A stretch of DNA of 64,000 nt from Bradyrhizobium diazoefficiens (GTDB lineage Bacteria > Pseudomonadota > Alphaproteobacteria > Rhizobiales > Xanthobacteraceae). This document shows positions 36,665-48,033 of this stretch, piece by piece. The stretch covers positions 5,456,001 through 5,520,000 of the forward strand of contig NZ_CP067041.1 of the NCBI RefSeq assembly GCF_016599855.1, read 5' to 3'. The notes beneath the pieces are model-generated. The model made no database searches, had not been told where the DNA came from, and worked only from the letters and a program-made list of their open reading frames with translations. Made by a program: the position numbers and the translations under genes. Each line of letters opens with the position of its first letter. Within the stretch, counting starts at the first letter, position 1.

Positions 36665-37078
36665 TCAGACCTCCTCTAAGCGGATCGGCAGCGCGCCTTT
36701 CCAGAGCACGCTCTTGCCCAGCGGCGCCAGATTCTCAAGGCCCGAGGTCAGCGTGATGAAGTGATTGCCGGCGAGCTGGCCCATCTTGCTCGCGAAGCGA
36801 ACGCCGCCATAGGCGAGCAGGATCTCGGTCTCGCTGATGCCGCCGGGATAGAGGATGATCTGCCCGGGCGCGGGATAGCTGGTGGGATTCTCGTAGCCGA
36901 CGCCGAAGTCGAGATCGCCGAGCGGCATCCACACGCCTTCGCCGCTCCAGCGCACATGGATGATGTGGCTCTCGAACGGCAGCACCTTGCGGAACGCCGC
37001 AACGGTCTTGGGCGCCGCCTGCTCCTCGAAGCGGGCATCGAAGGTGAAATCGCCCGCGCGGATAGCCAGTTTGCTCAT
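36665..37078 (-). CDS. DUF3830 family, cyclophilin-like protein
   Basis: 137 residues from the ATG at 37078. The pattern APKTVAAFRKVLPFESHIIHVRWSGEGVWMPLGDL...NPTSYPAPGQIILYPGGISETEILLAYG is the small cyclophilin-like barrel of DUF3830. Members are often found beside ureide and amidase genes; a catalytic role is unproven. It is the first gene of the allantoin operon. Upstream on the minus strand, TTGCA at a suitable distance gives only a poor sigma-54 match. Confidence 0.75.
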   Translation of the reverse strand: MSKLAIRAGDFTFDARFEEQAAPKTVAAFRKVLPFESHIIHVRWSGEGVWMPLGDLDFGVGYENPTSYPAPGQIILYPGGISETEILLAYGGVRFASKMGQLAGNHFITLTSGLENLAPLGKSVLWKGALPIRLEEV

Positions 37079-37973
37079 CTCGTCTCTCTGGATCGGGGCC
37101 GACGGTCCCCCGGGGAATTTGCAAGCAAAGAGCACTCCAGCAGGTTTCGCGCAAGTGGCGCCGGGCCCCTACCTGCGGTCATAAGACCAGCGGAACGGGT
37201 GCTCCGCCGCAATCCGGCTCGGGTCTGTGGCCGGCGCAGGAGTTTCCTTGAGTTCCGCGTGCGGGCCCGGTCAAGCCAAGCGATGACAGCGAGTGTGTGG
37301 ACGCAGACACACATTCGCGTCCTCGCGGCGCAATTCGCCCGAGCTTTGCCTGATCTCTTCACCGTCTTGTCCAAGAGGGCGCAGGGAAGGCCAGGTGCTG
37401 ACCTCGCACCCGCGGTCCGCTGCGCGAAAAGCACACGCAGGAAAACCGCACAGCAGCATACAGGTGGCGCCAATCACTCGGCCTTCCCTGCGCGATGGTT
37501 TGACGGCTTATGCCGCGCTCTCCCGGGAGCCGAATTCCTTCTGGCCTCCCTCGCCTCGCGAATTGACGGTGTGGTTGACCCGGTTGGGCGCTCCACATCT
37601 CCGCGAAAAGCTTGACCGTAGCGACGACGGCCAGGACCACACGGTTTTGCCGTACGCGCGTTCGCCTGTCGCCACAGGGTCTTGCGGCAGTGTGCACACG
37701 CACCGCAAGAATGTTGGCGAGACCAACTTGACAGCGCCGCTCATCCGCACGCAGTTTCGGGCTCACAGGGACTACCCGCCCTGCCCGCACCCGTCGCACC
37801 GACGCTGCCGCGTCCACCGCAAGCCCGGCTCGCGATCAGTGATGACGTACGATCGATCTCAAGGATGAGCCGGGATCAGCGACACATAGCCACTTCCGAA
37901 TTTCGGTAAAGTAGAATATTTTTCCAGGCGCGTCTTGACAGCTCTTGCGGGTGTTTTACCAGTCAGGCGACCG
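37079..37973. other. 895-bp gap, probable dispersed non-coding repeat
   Basis: Several overlapping frames exist on both strands but none has a start site, codon pattern or protein motif that convinces. The middle (about 37,280-37,830) reads like a dispersed Bradyrhizobium intergenic sequence I recall seeing repeatedly, including the segment around GCTCTCCCGGGAGCCGAATT. This is memory, not a search. The part nearest 37,900 is AT-richer. Confidence 0.4.
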
Positions 37974-38369
37974 TCAGTACGGATCGTAATAATATCGCGG
38001 GCCGCCGTAGTAACCGTAGCCGGGCCCATAATAACGCGGGCCGCCATAATAGTTGTCGTAGTATTCCTGGCGCCGGCTCTCGGCGATTGCACCTCCGATC
38101 AGACCGGCCGCGGCACCCATGAAGGCAAGGCCCGCAGCGCTCGGTCCGCGCCGGTAATGCCGGTAATAGTGATGACGTCGCGCGGCGCTGAAATCGGTCG
38201 CGCTGGATGAGCCCTGTCCTGCCACGGCGGCCGTCGCGGCCGCTGCCTTGGCCGGCATCGGCGACGCGGCAGCCGAAGGCGACATGGACGCCACGACCAG
38301 GGCAAGACTGGCTGTTACAGCCAGCGCAGTGCTGCGCGTCACTTTCGAATTCACGGACCTGTCACTCAT
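37974..38369 (-). CDS. Exported Tyr/Gly-rich small protein, function unknown
   Basis: 131 residues from the ATG at 38369 with GAGGA upstream. A signal peptide (TRSTALAVTASLALVVASMSPSAAA) is followed by an Ala-rich linker, RRHHYYRHYRRGPS, a short hydrophobic glycine segment (GLAFMGAAAGLIGGAIAES) and a C-terminal run of Tyr-Gly-Pro repeats (YYGGPRYYGPGYGYYGG). Such glycine-zipper plus Tyr/Gly-rich proteins are frequent in rhizobial envelopes and of unknown role. The gene appears monocistronic. Confidence 0.7.
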   Translation of the reverse strand: MSDRSVNSKVTRSTALAVTASLALVVASMSPSAAASPMPAKAAAATAAVAGQGSSSATDFSAARRHHYYRHYRRGPSAAGLAFMGAAAGLIGGAIAESRRQEYYDNYYGGPRYYGPGYGYYGGPRYYYDPY

Positions 38370-38625
38370 CTCAACGTCCTCTGTTCTCGCCAAGTGGAGA
38401 TATGGTAACAAGACGCAATGCACAAATGACCGAAATGGTTTCGTCATCGCGGCAATCTGCCGCGCTTTGAACGATTGTAAGCCCGAAGCGTCTCCGACAT
38501 CGCACGTCCTCGTCAAGGAGCGCGGCCTTGGCGGCAGCCCGGCCGTTCGCCCTAGCCTAGAGGTTGTGAACGATCTGGCAAGTCCGCTGCACGTGCCAGC
38601 ATCAACTTGCCCGGCAGCGCGCGCT

Positions 38626-40413
38626 TCACGATAACGCCCCCAGCACGCCGCGCGTGGCCTTGTCGATCTCTTCGACATAGCGGCGGCGGGCGAAGGTCTC
38701 GGTCAGGAAGCCGACCACCTTGCGGCTGTCGGTGGAATCGACCACCGCCAGCATCTCGGCCTCGGCCTCGTCGAACACCGCCATCGCGCTCTTCACGTTC
38801 ATTTCCGGGATCAGCACGATATCGGTCAGGCGCGCGAGCTCGATCACCTGGATCTCGTCGGCGATTGTGTCGAGGTCGCTGGAGAACAAGTCGGGCAGCA
38901 GGACGAGGCCGACATATTCGTCAGCATTGTTGACGATAACGATTCCAGGCCGCGATCCCAGCACGAATTCCCGCCGTGTCGCGGCGATGGTGGTGGTCGA
39001 CGGCACCTTGCCGACGTCCGAGCGCATCAGCCGCTCGACGGTGAGGTTACGCAGCCAGCCGACGTCGTTGGCGCTGCGGATGGTCTCGCCGCGCAGATGC
39101 AGACGCCAGGTCGAGAAGGAGTGGCCGAACATGAATCGGACGCAGATCGAGGTGACGATGCAGCCGGCCAGCACCACGGCGGTGACGTCGACATTGCGGG
39201 TCATCTCGAGGACAAGAAACGACATGGTCAAGGGACCGCCGACGATGGCGACGCCCAGCGTCGCCATGCCGGTCAGCATCGCCACCAGCGGATCGATCGC
39301 AAAGTGCGGGCTGATCAGCAGCAGCACCGCGGCGAAGAATTTCCCGATCAGGCTACCGACAAACAGCGAGGCAAAGAAAAGTCCGCCACGAAAGCCTGAC
39401 GCCAGCGAGATCAGGCAGGCCGTCACCTTCAGCGCAATGATGATGGCAATCAGGCCAATCGCCATGTCATGGAAGAGATCGAGTACCATGGCGCCGTGGC
39501 CGGCCGCGAGCACTTGCGGCGTCACGAGCGCAAAAGCGCCGACGATGAAGCCGCCGATCACCGGACGCAGCCAGACCGGGAGCCATTTGAACAGCCGCTC
39601 GAACATCGAGGACGAGCGCATCACGGCGATACCCACGCCGCTGGTGACGAGCGCGAGCCCGATCAGCGCCAGATATTGCTCGACGCCGACGGCGCTGACC
39701 TTGGGAATTTCGAGCGAATAAGGCGCGCCGCCGAGCCATTGCGCCGTCAGCGCGCCCGCCAGCGAGGCCGCCAGGATCGGCGCGGCGCTGCCGACCGAAT
39801 AGACGCCGACGATCAGTTCGCAGGCGTAGAACGCACCAGTAATCGGTGCGCCGAAGGCTGCCGCAATCGCCGCCGCAGCGCCGCAGCCGACCATCAGACG
39901 GAGGTCGTTGCGGCGGAGATTGAAGAATTTCCCGAGCAGCGATGCAATGCCCGAGCCGATCTGGGTGTAGCCGGCCTCTAAACCGACAGAGGCGCCGCAG
40001 CCGTTGGAGATCAGGGTCTGGCTCGACACCACGACGCTGTCGCGCATCGACAGATTGCCGCCGCGGAGCGCGTTGGCCTCGATCGGGTCGACCGCGCTCG
40101 AGAGCTTCAGCCGCCGCCGCCACCATTCCATGACGCCGAGCACCAGGCCGCCAAGCGCGGGCGCGATCATCGCTGCCCAGGGACTGATATAGGCGTTGGC
40201 CGAGAGACGCACGTCGATGGGAATACCGTAGATCACGACATGGGCGATCTGCGCGATTTCGGCCATCAGCGTCACAATGGCGCCGGCCAGCGTGCCGATC
40301 ACGAGCGCCAGCGGAATCAGGTAAAACTCGTTGCTGCGCAGGAGCGCGCGCAGCCGAACCATGGTGCGGTTCGTCCCCTTGCCGTCGACGAAATATCTGA
40401 TCCGCGCGAACAC
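38626..40413 (-). CDS. ClC-family chloride channel/transporter with CBS domains
   Basis: 595 residues from a GTG; an internal ATG at 40362 is an alternative start. Ten or more membrane segments carry the ClC filters: GCGASVGLEAGYTQIGSG near residue 140 (the gating Glu is kept), GAPITGAFYACELIVG near 190, SGFRGGLFFASLFVGSLIG near 345. The last 130 residues are two CBS domains (LTVERLMRSDVGKVPS..., NADEYVGLVLLPDLF...). It moves chloride or another anion across the inner membrane. It begins 12 bp after the aldolase gene, so co-transcription is possible. Confidence 0.9.
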   Translation of the reverse strand: MFARIRYFVDGKGTNRTMVRLRALLRSNEFYLIPLALVIGTLAGAIVTLMAEIAQIAHVVIYGIPIDVRLSANAYISPWAAMIAPALGGLVLGVMEWWRRRLKLSSAVDPIEANALRGGNLSMRDSVVVSSQTLISNGCGASVGLEAGYTQIGSGIASLLGKFFNLRRNDLRLMVGCGAAAAIAAAFGAPITGAFYACELIVGVYSVGSAAPILAASLAGALTAQWLGGAPYSLEIPKVSAVGVEQYLALIGLALVTSGVGIAVMRSSSMFERLFKWLPVWLRPVIGGFIVGAFALVTPQVLAAGHGAMVLDLFHDMAIGLIAIIIALKVTACLISLASGFRGGLFFASLFVGSLIGKFFAAVLLLISPHFAIDPLVAMLTGMATLGVAIVGGPLTMSFLVLEMTRNVDVTAVVLAGCIVTSICVRFMFGHSFSTWRLHLRGETIRSANDVGWLRNLTVERLMRSDVGKVPSTTTIAATRREFVLGSRPGIVIVNNADEYVGLVLLPDLFSSDLDTIADEIQVIELARLTDIVLIPEMNVKSAMAVFDEAEAEMLAVVDSTDSRKVVGFLTETFARRRYVEEIDKATRGVLGALS

Positions 40414-40425
40414 CGCTTGCGAGCC

Positions 40426-41073
40426 CTACACTTCCGACAGGCCGTAGCCGGCCATGCGCTGACGGACCCGTTCGATCTCGGCGCTGGAGAGCAGCGGCGG
40501 TTGGCCGATCTGGAGACAGCCGTGATATTGCCGCGCCAGCGTCTCGACCTCGACGGCAAGCCACATCGCCTTGTCCAGTGTCTTGCCGAGCGCGATCATG
40601 CCGTGATGGTCGAGCAGGCAGGCGAGCCGGCCGTCCAGCGCGCGCACCGCATGCCCGGACAGTTCCACCGTCCCGAAAGTGGCATAGGGCGCGCAGCGGA
40701 TGCTGTCGCCGCCGGCGGCCGCAATCATGTAGTGCACGGGCGGGATATCCATGCCCATGATCGCCAGAATGGTGCCATAGGTCGGATGGGCGTGCACGAC
40801 GGCGTTGACGTCGGCCCGCGCCCTCAGGATGTCCAGATGGAAGCGCCACTCGCTGGACGGCTTCTGGTCGGGGGCATGCGAGCCGTCCATCGCCATGAAG
40901 ACGATCTGGTCCGGCGTCATGGCGTCATAGGGCACGCTGGTTGGCGTGATCAGGAGCCCACCGCCGAATCGCACGCTGATATTGCCTGATGTGCCCTGGT
41001 TGATGCCGAGCGCGTTCATGCGGCGGCAGGCGCCGATGATGGCCTGTCTCGTGGCGAGTTCGTCCGCTGTCAT
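40426..41073 (-). CDS. Class II aldolase (fuculose-phosphate aldolase-like)
   Basis: 215 residues from the ATG at 41073 with GAGG 5 bases upstream. Family marks are GINQGTSGNISVRFGGGLLITPTSVPYDAMTPDQIVFM, the zinc pair HAHPTYGT, the acidic SSEWRFHLDIL motif and the later DHHGMIALGKTL His. It cleaves a sugar phosphate such as fuculose- or ribulose-type phosphate to dihydroxyacetone phosphate and an aldehyde. The substrate cannot be fixed. Adjacent to ClC for no obvious reason. Confidence 0.85.
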   Translation of the reverse strand: MTADELATRQAIIGACRRMNALGINQGTSGNISVRFGGGLLITPTSVPYDAMTPDQIVFMAMDGSHAPDQKPSSEWRFHLDILRARADVNAVVHAHPTYGTILAIMGMDIPPVHYMIAAAGGDSIRCAPYATFGTVELSGHAVRALDGRLACLLDHHGMIALGKTLDKAMWLAVEVETLARQYHGCLQIGQPPLLSSAEIERVRQRMAGYGLSEV

Positions 41074-41250
41074 CGACACCTCGATTTCATTTCGACCTTC
41101 CTGGCGATGAGCGTTTGTGAGACCGGAAGTACGTCAAAGCAACATGGCAGCGCAAGCGAAAGCGGACCCGCTCGAGCGCCGCCTTGCCGACGGGTTCGCC
41201 ACGCTGCGAATTAGATCGTAAAATCAAGAGATTAACAGATTGCCGCGGCC

Positions 41251-41877
41251 CTATGACAGGCTCGCCCGTACGGCAGCAATACCGTTGATCACGAACTGGA
41301 CCGAATAGGCCGCGAGCAGCATGCCGAGTACGCGCGAGAGCACGGCATTGCCGGTGCGCCCCAGCGTCCGCGCGATCAGGTTGGCGGAGACAAAGCAGAG
41401 CATGCAGAGCAGGCAGACCGCAAGGACCACCGCGATGATGATGGCGAGCTTCGCCCCATAGCCGGCATTGCCCGTCAGCAGCAGCGTGGTCGCAATCGCG
41501 CCGGGGCCGGCCATCATGGGAATGGCAAGCGGAAACACGGCGACGTCGGAGGCATGCTCCGCAGTCGCCTTGTCGGCTTCCCGCGCCTCGCGATGCGGGC
41601 GGTCGCCGAAGATCATCTGGTAGGACACGCCGAACAGCAATAGCCCGCCGGCGATCTGGAACGCCGGAATGCCGATCCCGAGCTGGCGCAGCAGCCAGTT
41701 TCCGACCAGCGCGATCACGACGAGGATCGAGGCCGCGATGAACGGAGCGCGTAGCGCCACCGTCCGCTTGATCTTGTCCGGCATGCCCCCGGTCGCGGCC
41801 AGAAACGCCGGCGCGAGGCCGACGGGATCGACCACAAGCAGCAACGTCACGAAGGCGGACAGGGCGAAGTCGATCAT
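41251..41877 (-). CDS. MarC family (NAAT) membrane protein
   Basis: 208 residues with six membrane helices. Typical MarC segments are VDPVGLAPAFLAATGGMPDKIKRTVALRA near the start, GIPAFQIAGGLLLFGVSYQMI, PLAIPMMAGPGAIATTLLLTG mid-protein and LGRTGNAVLSRVLGMLLAAYSVQFVINGI at the end. The function of MarC is unresolved; some members carry small neutral amino acids. Stand-alone gene. Confidence 0.9.
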   Translation of the reverse strand: MIDFALSAFVTLLLVVDPVGLAPAFLAATGGMPDKIKRTVALRAPFIAASILVVIALVGNWLLRQLGIGIPAFQIAGGLLLFGVSYQMIFGDRPHREAREADKATAEHASDVAVFPLAIPMMAGPGAIATTLLLTGNAGYGAKLAIIIAVVLAVCLLCMLCFVSANLIARTLGRTGNAVLSRVLGMLLAAYSVQFVINGIAAVRASLS

Positions 41878-42027
41878 GGGTCAGGGGTCCCGCACGAGCA
41901 TGGTTCTGGCGGCCAGCCATAGCGGCTCGCACAGACCTTCGCGAGGAACATTTGCTGATCCCGGCTCTTGATCGCGTGAGGATTGAGGAAGGGCATGCCT
42001 TCCCGTGTCGCCTCATGAGGAGGATCT

Positions 42028-42597
42028 ATGGCTAAACAAGCAAAGAAACGTGCAAGCAAGAAAAAGACCGCGGCGCGCCGCCCGCGTCAGGCGCCCAAGA
42101 TGCTGAGCGACCTCTTTCTGGAAACGCTGAAGGACATCTATTTCGCCGAGAACAAGATCATCAAGACGCTGCCCAAGATGGCCAAGGCCGCTCATTCGAA
42201 GGACCTTGCGGCCGCCTTCAACAAGCATCTGCGCGAGACCCAGGGCCAGGTCAAACGGCTCGACCAGATCTTCAAGATGCTGGGCAAGCCGGCGCGCGGC
42301 AAGCCGTGCGAAGCGATCAACGGCATCACCGACGAGGGCGCCGAGATCATGAAGGAGTTCAAGAACGCCCCTGCCCTTGACGCCGGCCTGCTCGCCTCAG
42401 CGCAGGCCGTCGAGCACTACGAGATCTCCCGCTACGGCACGCTGCGCACCTGGGCCGAGGAGCTCGGCATGCAGGACGCAGCAAGGCTGCTTCAGGAGAC
42501 GCTGGACGAGGAAGAGGCGACTGATCACGCGCTGTCCGAGCTCGCGACCTCCGTCATCAACCTCGAAGCGGAAGAGGAGTACCGCGCCGCGGCCTGA
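42028..42597 (+). CDS. Ferritin-like DUF892 (YciE/YciF) protein
   Basis: 189 residues. A very Lys/Arg-rich N-terminus (AKQAKKRASKKKTAARRPRQ) could bind DNA or membrane. It is followed by the DUF892 four-helix ferritin-like domain (LFLETLKDIYFAENKIIKTLPKMAKAA, QTRGEQ-like Glu/His ligands in FKNAPALDAGLLASAQAVEHYEISRYG and QETLDEEEATDHALSELA). It is a stress-associated protein, possibly iron-binding. GGAGGA precedes the ATG. It is the first of the stress group (Hsp20, Lon, HU). Confidence 0.9.
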   Translation: MAKQAKKRASKKKTAARRPRQAPKMLSDLFLETLKDIYFAENKIIKTLPKMAKAAHSKDLAAAFNKHLRETQGQVKRLDQIFKMLGKPARGKPCEAINGITDEGAEIMKEFKNAPALDAGLLASAQAVEHYEISRYGTLRTWAEELGMQDAARLLQETLDEEEATDHALSELATSVINLEAEEEYRAAA

Positions 42598-42622
42598 TCC
42601 GCGCGCCTCGTCCCATTGTTGC

Positions 42623-42657
42623 CTTCGGCGCCGCAGAACATCCCTGCGGCGCCGAAG
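42623..42657. terminator. 14-bp perfect hairpin after DUF892 gene
   Basis: CTTCGGCGCCGCAG, loop AACATCC, CTGCGGCGCCGAAG. It starts 26 bp after the DUF892 stop and has no T-tract. It is either a terminator or a leader hairpin of the Hsp20-Lon unit. Confidence 0.6.
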
Positions 42658-42784
42658 TGTGTGATTGCAAGGGCCTGCCTCTCCTTCGGGGGCCTGGCAT
42701 GCTCGGAACGCGCGACGCTGGAATTTGCGGGAACCATCCCCATATCCTCGTCTTCCAACCGCGGCGCCTTCCCCCGAGTTTGCC

Positions 42785-43168
42785 ATGCAACCCAAAAATC
42801 CCTTCGACTGGATGCTGTCCGAAGCCCTCGACCAGCTGACCCGCGGCGAACGGCTGCGCCAGCAGTTCGGCCGTCAGGAAGCCTGCTGGGAGCCGCCGAT
42901 CGACGTGCTTGAGACCGAGCATGAGCTCCTCATCCTGGTCGCGCTTCCCGGCGTCAATCCGGACAATGTCGAGACGGTGATCCATGACGGCGTGCTGGTC
43001 ATTTCCGGCCAGCGCACGCTGCCGCCGGAGCTTCGCAACGCCCGCATCCATCGGCTCGAGCTGCCGCAGGGGCGTTTTGAGCGCCGCATTGCATTGCCCC
43101 TTGGCCGCTACGCCATCAGCCGCTTCGTGATGGACGGCTGCGTCGCACTGCGCCTCGCCAAATCCTGA
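42785..43168 (+). CDS. Small heat-shock protein, Hsp20/alpha-crystallin-like
   Basis: 127 residues from the ATG at 42785. WEPPIDVLETEHELLILVALPGVNPDNVETVIHDGVLVISGQRTL is the beta-sandwich of the alpha-crystallin domain, ending with the RFERRIALPLGRYAISRFVMDGCVALRLAKS strands. It lacks the usual long C-terminal IxI extension, so it is a short member. It begins 8 bp before lon, so they are one unit; a holdase feeding a protease is a sensible pairing. No RpoH-type promoter could be assigned with confidence. Confidence 0.85.
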   Translation: MQPKNPFDWMLSEALDQLTRGERLRQQFGRQEACWEPPIDVLETEHELLILVALPGVNPDNVETVIHDGVLVISGQRTLPPELRNARIHRLELPQGRFERRIALPLGRYAISRFVMDGCVALRLAKS

Positions 43169-43176
43169 GGTCGATC

Positions 43177-45558
<2,382 letters not shown>

Positions 45559-45562
45559 TGCG

Positions 45563-45718
45563 ATGAAGAAGCTGCTGGAAAGGGCAAAGAGATCGCCGAC
45601 AATGCAGCGGCTGCGCCAGCTGCTCGATCGCGCCATCGGCGGCGTTCGCGATGCACTTGCGGCACCGGAGCCGAAGCTTCAGCCTGTTCCGGTCCGGGTG
45701 AAGCGCCGCAAGGGTTGA
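45563..45718 (+). CDS. Small basic protein downstream of lon (51 aa)
   Basis: The frame begins with ATG 4 bases after the lon stop and encodes MKKLLERAKRSPTMQRL..., ending in PVPVRVKRRKG and TGA at 45718. It is rich in Arg/Lys with a Leu/Arg helix. GAGTGATGCG upstream gives a weak site, and translation may be coupled to lon. No family recognised. Its position suggests a Lon or Hsp20 partner, or simply a small basic stress protein. Confidence 0.55.
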   Translation: MKKLLERAKRSPTMQRLRQLLDRAIGGVRDALAAPEPKLQPVPVRVKRRKG

Positions 45719-45760
45719 GCCCTCCGTCTCAGGCCCTCGCGGCTGCCCCAAATAGAAGGC

Positions 45761-45785
45761 TCCCTCTGACCCGAGGGGGTCTTTG
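45761..45785. terminator. Hairpin between the small gene and HU (possibly bidirectional)
   Basis: CTCCCTC and GAGGGGG pair around TGACCC, followed by TCTTTG. It separates the convergent lon unit and the HU gene. Confidence 0.5.
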
Positions 45786-45790
45786 CGTTG

Positions 45791-46093
45791 TTAGCCCACG
45801 GCGTCCTTGGCGGCCTTGACCGGGCGGGCGCGGACGATCTTCCGGGCCGGCTTGGCCTTGAACATCATCTCTTCGCCCGTGAACGGGTTGGTGCCCTTGC
45901 GTGCCTTGGTCGCGGGCTTCTTGATGACCACGAACTTGGCGAAGCCCGGCACCAGGAACAGGCCGTTCTTCTTCAGCTCCTTGTGGCCGACGTCGGTCAG
46001 CGTCTCCATGACGTTCTTGACGTCGCGCTTGGAAAGCTCGGTGGCGGTCGCAATCTTTTCAATCAACTGCGATTTGGACATTTGGGTTGGCAT
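45791..46093 (-). CDS. HU-family DNA-binding protein
   Basis: 100 residues. The HU/IHF fold is complete: MSKSQLIEKIATATELSKRDVKNVMETLTDVGHKELKKNGLFLVPGFAKFVVIKKPATKARKGTNPFTGEEMMFKAKPARKIVRARP. The beta-arm RKGTNPFTGEE is a variant of the canonical RxGRNPxTG. The C-terminus has a short KAAKDAVG tail. It bends and packages DNA as a dimer. Convergent with the lon unit; the promoter must lie in the 46,094-46,416 gap. Confidence 0.93.
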   Translation of the reverse strand: MPTQMSKSQLIEKIATATELSKRDVKNVMETLTDVGHKELKKNGLFLVPGFAKFVVIKKPATKARKGTNPFTGEEMMFKAKPARKIVRARPVKAAKDAVG

Positions 46094-46416
46094 CGTGTCT
46101 CCTCTGATTCGTTGCCGGTTGCATATTAGACCAACCGGCGAAGGCCTATAGCCTTCTGCACAGTTTTGTCGCTGTTTTACGGGCTTTTTTGGCCACCTGT
46201 GGCAAAAAACCCTGCTTTTTAGCTACTTCCGGAGCAGGAGAAGCCTCGGGCAGCGAATTTTACCTTGTTTCAAAGGCCCGCACGCAGCCTTGCTAAAGCT
46301 GATTCGCCGCTTTCGACAAGCGACGGCCAGCCTCTTTGCCCGAGGAGGGGCGCGATTCACCCTGAAAAACAAGGCTAGATGCGCTCAAAGCCCGGGCACG
46401 ACGACCTGGGGAAACA
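46094..46416. other. 323-bp gap with a T/A-flanked hairpin
   Basis: No gene. At 46185-46209 TTTTTTGGCCAC and GTGGCAAAAAA form a hairpin with one bulged base, which may end a transcript from either side or structure the HU leader. The HU promoter should be here. Confidence 0.55.
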
Positions 46417-47880
46417 TCACGCCCCCGCGGCGTTGTTTGCGATCACGTTGCGGTAGAAGCTGGCGCTGAGTTTCGGCGTACGAACCTGCGTGTCGAAATT
46501 GACGTGATAGAGCCCGAAGCGCTTGTTGAGCCCGAACACCCATTCAAAATTGTCCATCAGGCTCCAGAGGAAATAGCCGCGCACGGGGGCGCCCTCGGCG
46601 GTGGCGCGCTGGAGCTGGGCGAGATAATTGCGCAGATACATGATGCGGTCGGTGTCGTAGATCTTGCCGTCTTGCGTCACCTGGTCGTCACCGGAGGTAC
46701 CGTTCTCGCTGATATAGATCGCATTGGTCTTCCAGATTTTTGCAGCCAGCTTCGGCACCCAGTAGATCGTCTCGGGACCGACGCGGAGCCAGTCCGAATT
46801 CATGTGCGGAAACGCTTTCGGGATCGGCAGCGGCATGAAGCCCGCGCCCTGGTCGGAGGCGATGATGTAGTGCTGCGGCGCGTAGATGTTGAGCCCGAGG
46901 AAATCAACCGGCGAGGAGATGATCTTCAGTTCCGCCTCGGTGTACTTCGGCGCGTTGGCGCCGGCATATTTCAGGAATGCATCCGTGTATCCGCCGGTCA
47001 TGATGACGTTGAGATAGCCGCCGTTCAACTCGCGCAGCGCGATCTCGGCGGCGCGGACGTTCTCGGGCGTATCGATCGCGGGAATGCAGGCATCGATGTT
47101 CTCGGCCGGCCCCACCCGCGTGCCGCCGTGGCCGTGCGCACGCACCGCCTGCACCGCGAGCCCGTGCGCGAGCGCGCTGTTGTGCCTGATCTGGTTCACT
47201 TCGGCTTGCGGCAATGTCAGGCCCGGCGCATCGATGCCGATGCCGTAGCCGAAATAGACGAAGCGGCCACTCTCGTTCAGTGTGAACACGTTCTTGACGC
47301 GATCGGTCAAGTACTCGGCGATATAGGCCGCGTAGTCACCAAAGATCTTGCAGGTCTCCGTCGAGCGCCAGCCGCCGAAGCGGTCCTGCAGCGATTGCGG
47401 CAGGTCCCAGTGATAGAGCGTGAGCCAGGGCTCGATGCCGTTCTTCAAGAGCTCGTCGATAAGCCGATTGTAGAAGTCGAGTCCCTTCGGGTTGGGCTTG
47501 CCGTCGCCATCGGGAAACACCCGCGGCCAGGCCACCGAGAAGCGATAGGCCTTGCAGCCGAGCTCCTTAATGAGCGCGATATCCTCCTTGTAGCGGTGAT
47601 AATGCTCGTTCGCGCGGTCGCCATTGGTGCCGTCCTCGATCTTGCCGGGGATGCGCACGAATTTGTCCCAGATGGAAGCCCCTCGCCCGTCCTCGTTGAC
47701 CGCGCCCTCGATCTGATAGGACGAGGTCGCGGTGCCCCAGACAAAGCCTGCCGGAAGGCCGCCAGTGCTGGCTGGCGTCGCTGCCTGCTTAGCGTCCGCG
47801 ATTTCAATGGGGCTTGCAATTCCGGCTGCGGACAACCCCGCGATTTTCGCGAACTGGCGACGCGAGACCTTGTCCGACAT
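46417..47880 (-). CDS. Beta-glucosidase, GH1 family, Tat-exported
   Basis: 487 residues from the ATG at 47880. The Tat signal is SDKVSRRQFAKIAGLSAAG. GH1 signatures are FVWGTATSSYQIEGAVNEDGRG, AYRFSVAWPRVFPDG, LTLYHWDLPQSL, acid/base Glu in FTLNESGRFVYFGYG (the usual TxNEP has Ser for Pro) and the nucleophile Glu in IYISENGTSGDDQV. ENDNEW-type end: SLMDNFEWVFGLNKRFGLYHVNF. It should hydrolyse beta-glucosides in the periplasm. The NEP to NES change may alter, but not abolish, activity. Stand-alone gene. Confidence 0.9.
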   Translation of the reverse strand: MSDKVSRRQFAKIAGLSAAGIASPIEIADAKQAATPASTGGLPAGFVWGTATSSYQIEGAVNEDGRGASIWDKFVRIPGKIEDGTNGDRANEHYHRYKEDIALIKELGCKAYRFSVAWPRVFPDGDGKPNPKGLDFYNRLIDELLKNGIEPWLTLYHWDLPQSLQDRFGGWRSTETCKIFGDYAAYIAEYLTDRVKNVFTLNESGRFVYFGYGIGIDAPGLTLPQAEVNQIRHNSALAHGLAVQAVRAHGHGGTRVGPAENIDACIPAIDTPENVRAAEIALRELNGGYLNVIMTGGYTDAFLKYAGANAPKYTEAELKIISSPVDFLGLNIYAPQHYIIASDQGAGFMPLPIPKAFPHMNSDWLRVGPETIYWVPKLAAKIWKTNAIYISENGTSGDDQVTQDGKIYDTDRIMYLRNYLAQLQRATAEGAPVRGYFLWSLMDNFEWVFGLNKRFGLYHVNFDTQVRTPKLSASFYRNVIANNAAGA

Positions 47881-48033
47881 TGATGATGCTCCGCTTCTGC
47901 AGTTTGGCCGCGGCACAATGACGGGTCACAGGCGGTTTGAGAAGCGTCGGCACCCAAGTTTGAGGATGCAGAATTGCCCATGTCCGAGAACGCGGCATGT
48001 GGATATAGCCGACCGGTCCCGCCGGCGTCGCGA

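Noticed and set aside
37120..37135. Possible minus-strand sigma-54 element before the allantoin operon
   Set aside because: -12 TTGCA is good but the -24 part (GTGCTC) is poor; too weak to annotate.
37293..37868. Frames on both strands in the 37-38 kb gap
   Set aside because: Several overlap with unlike, low-complexity translations, so none was accepted; the region looks like a repeat.
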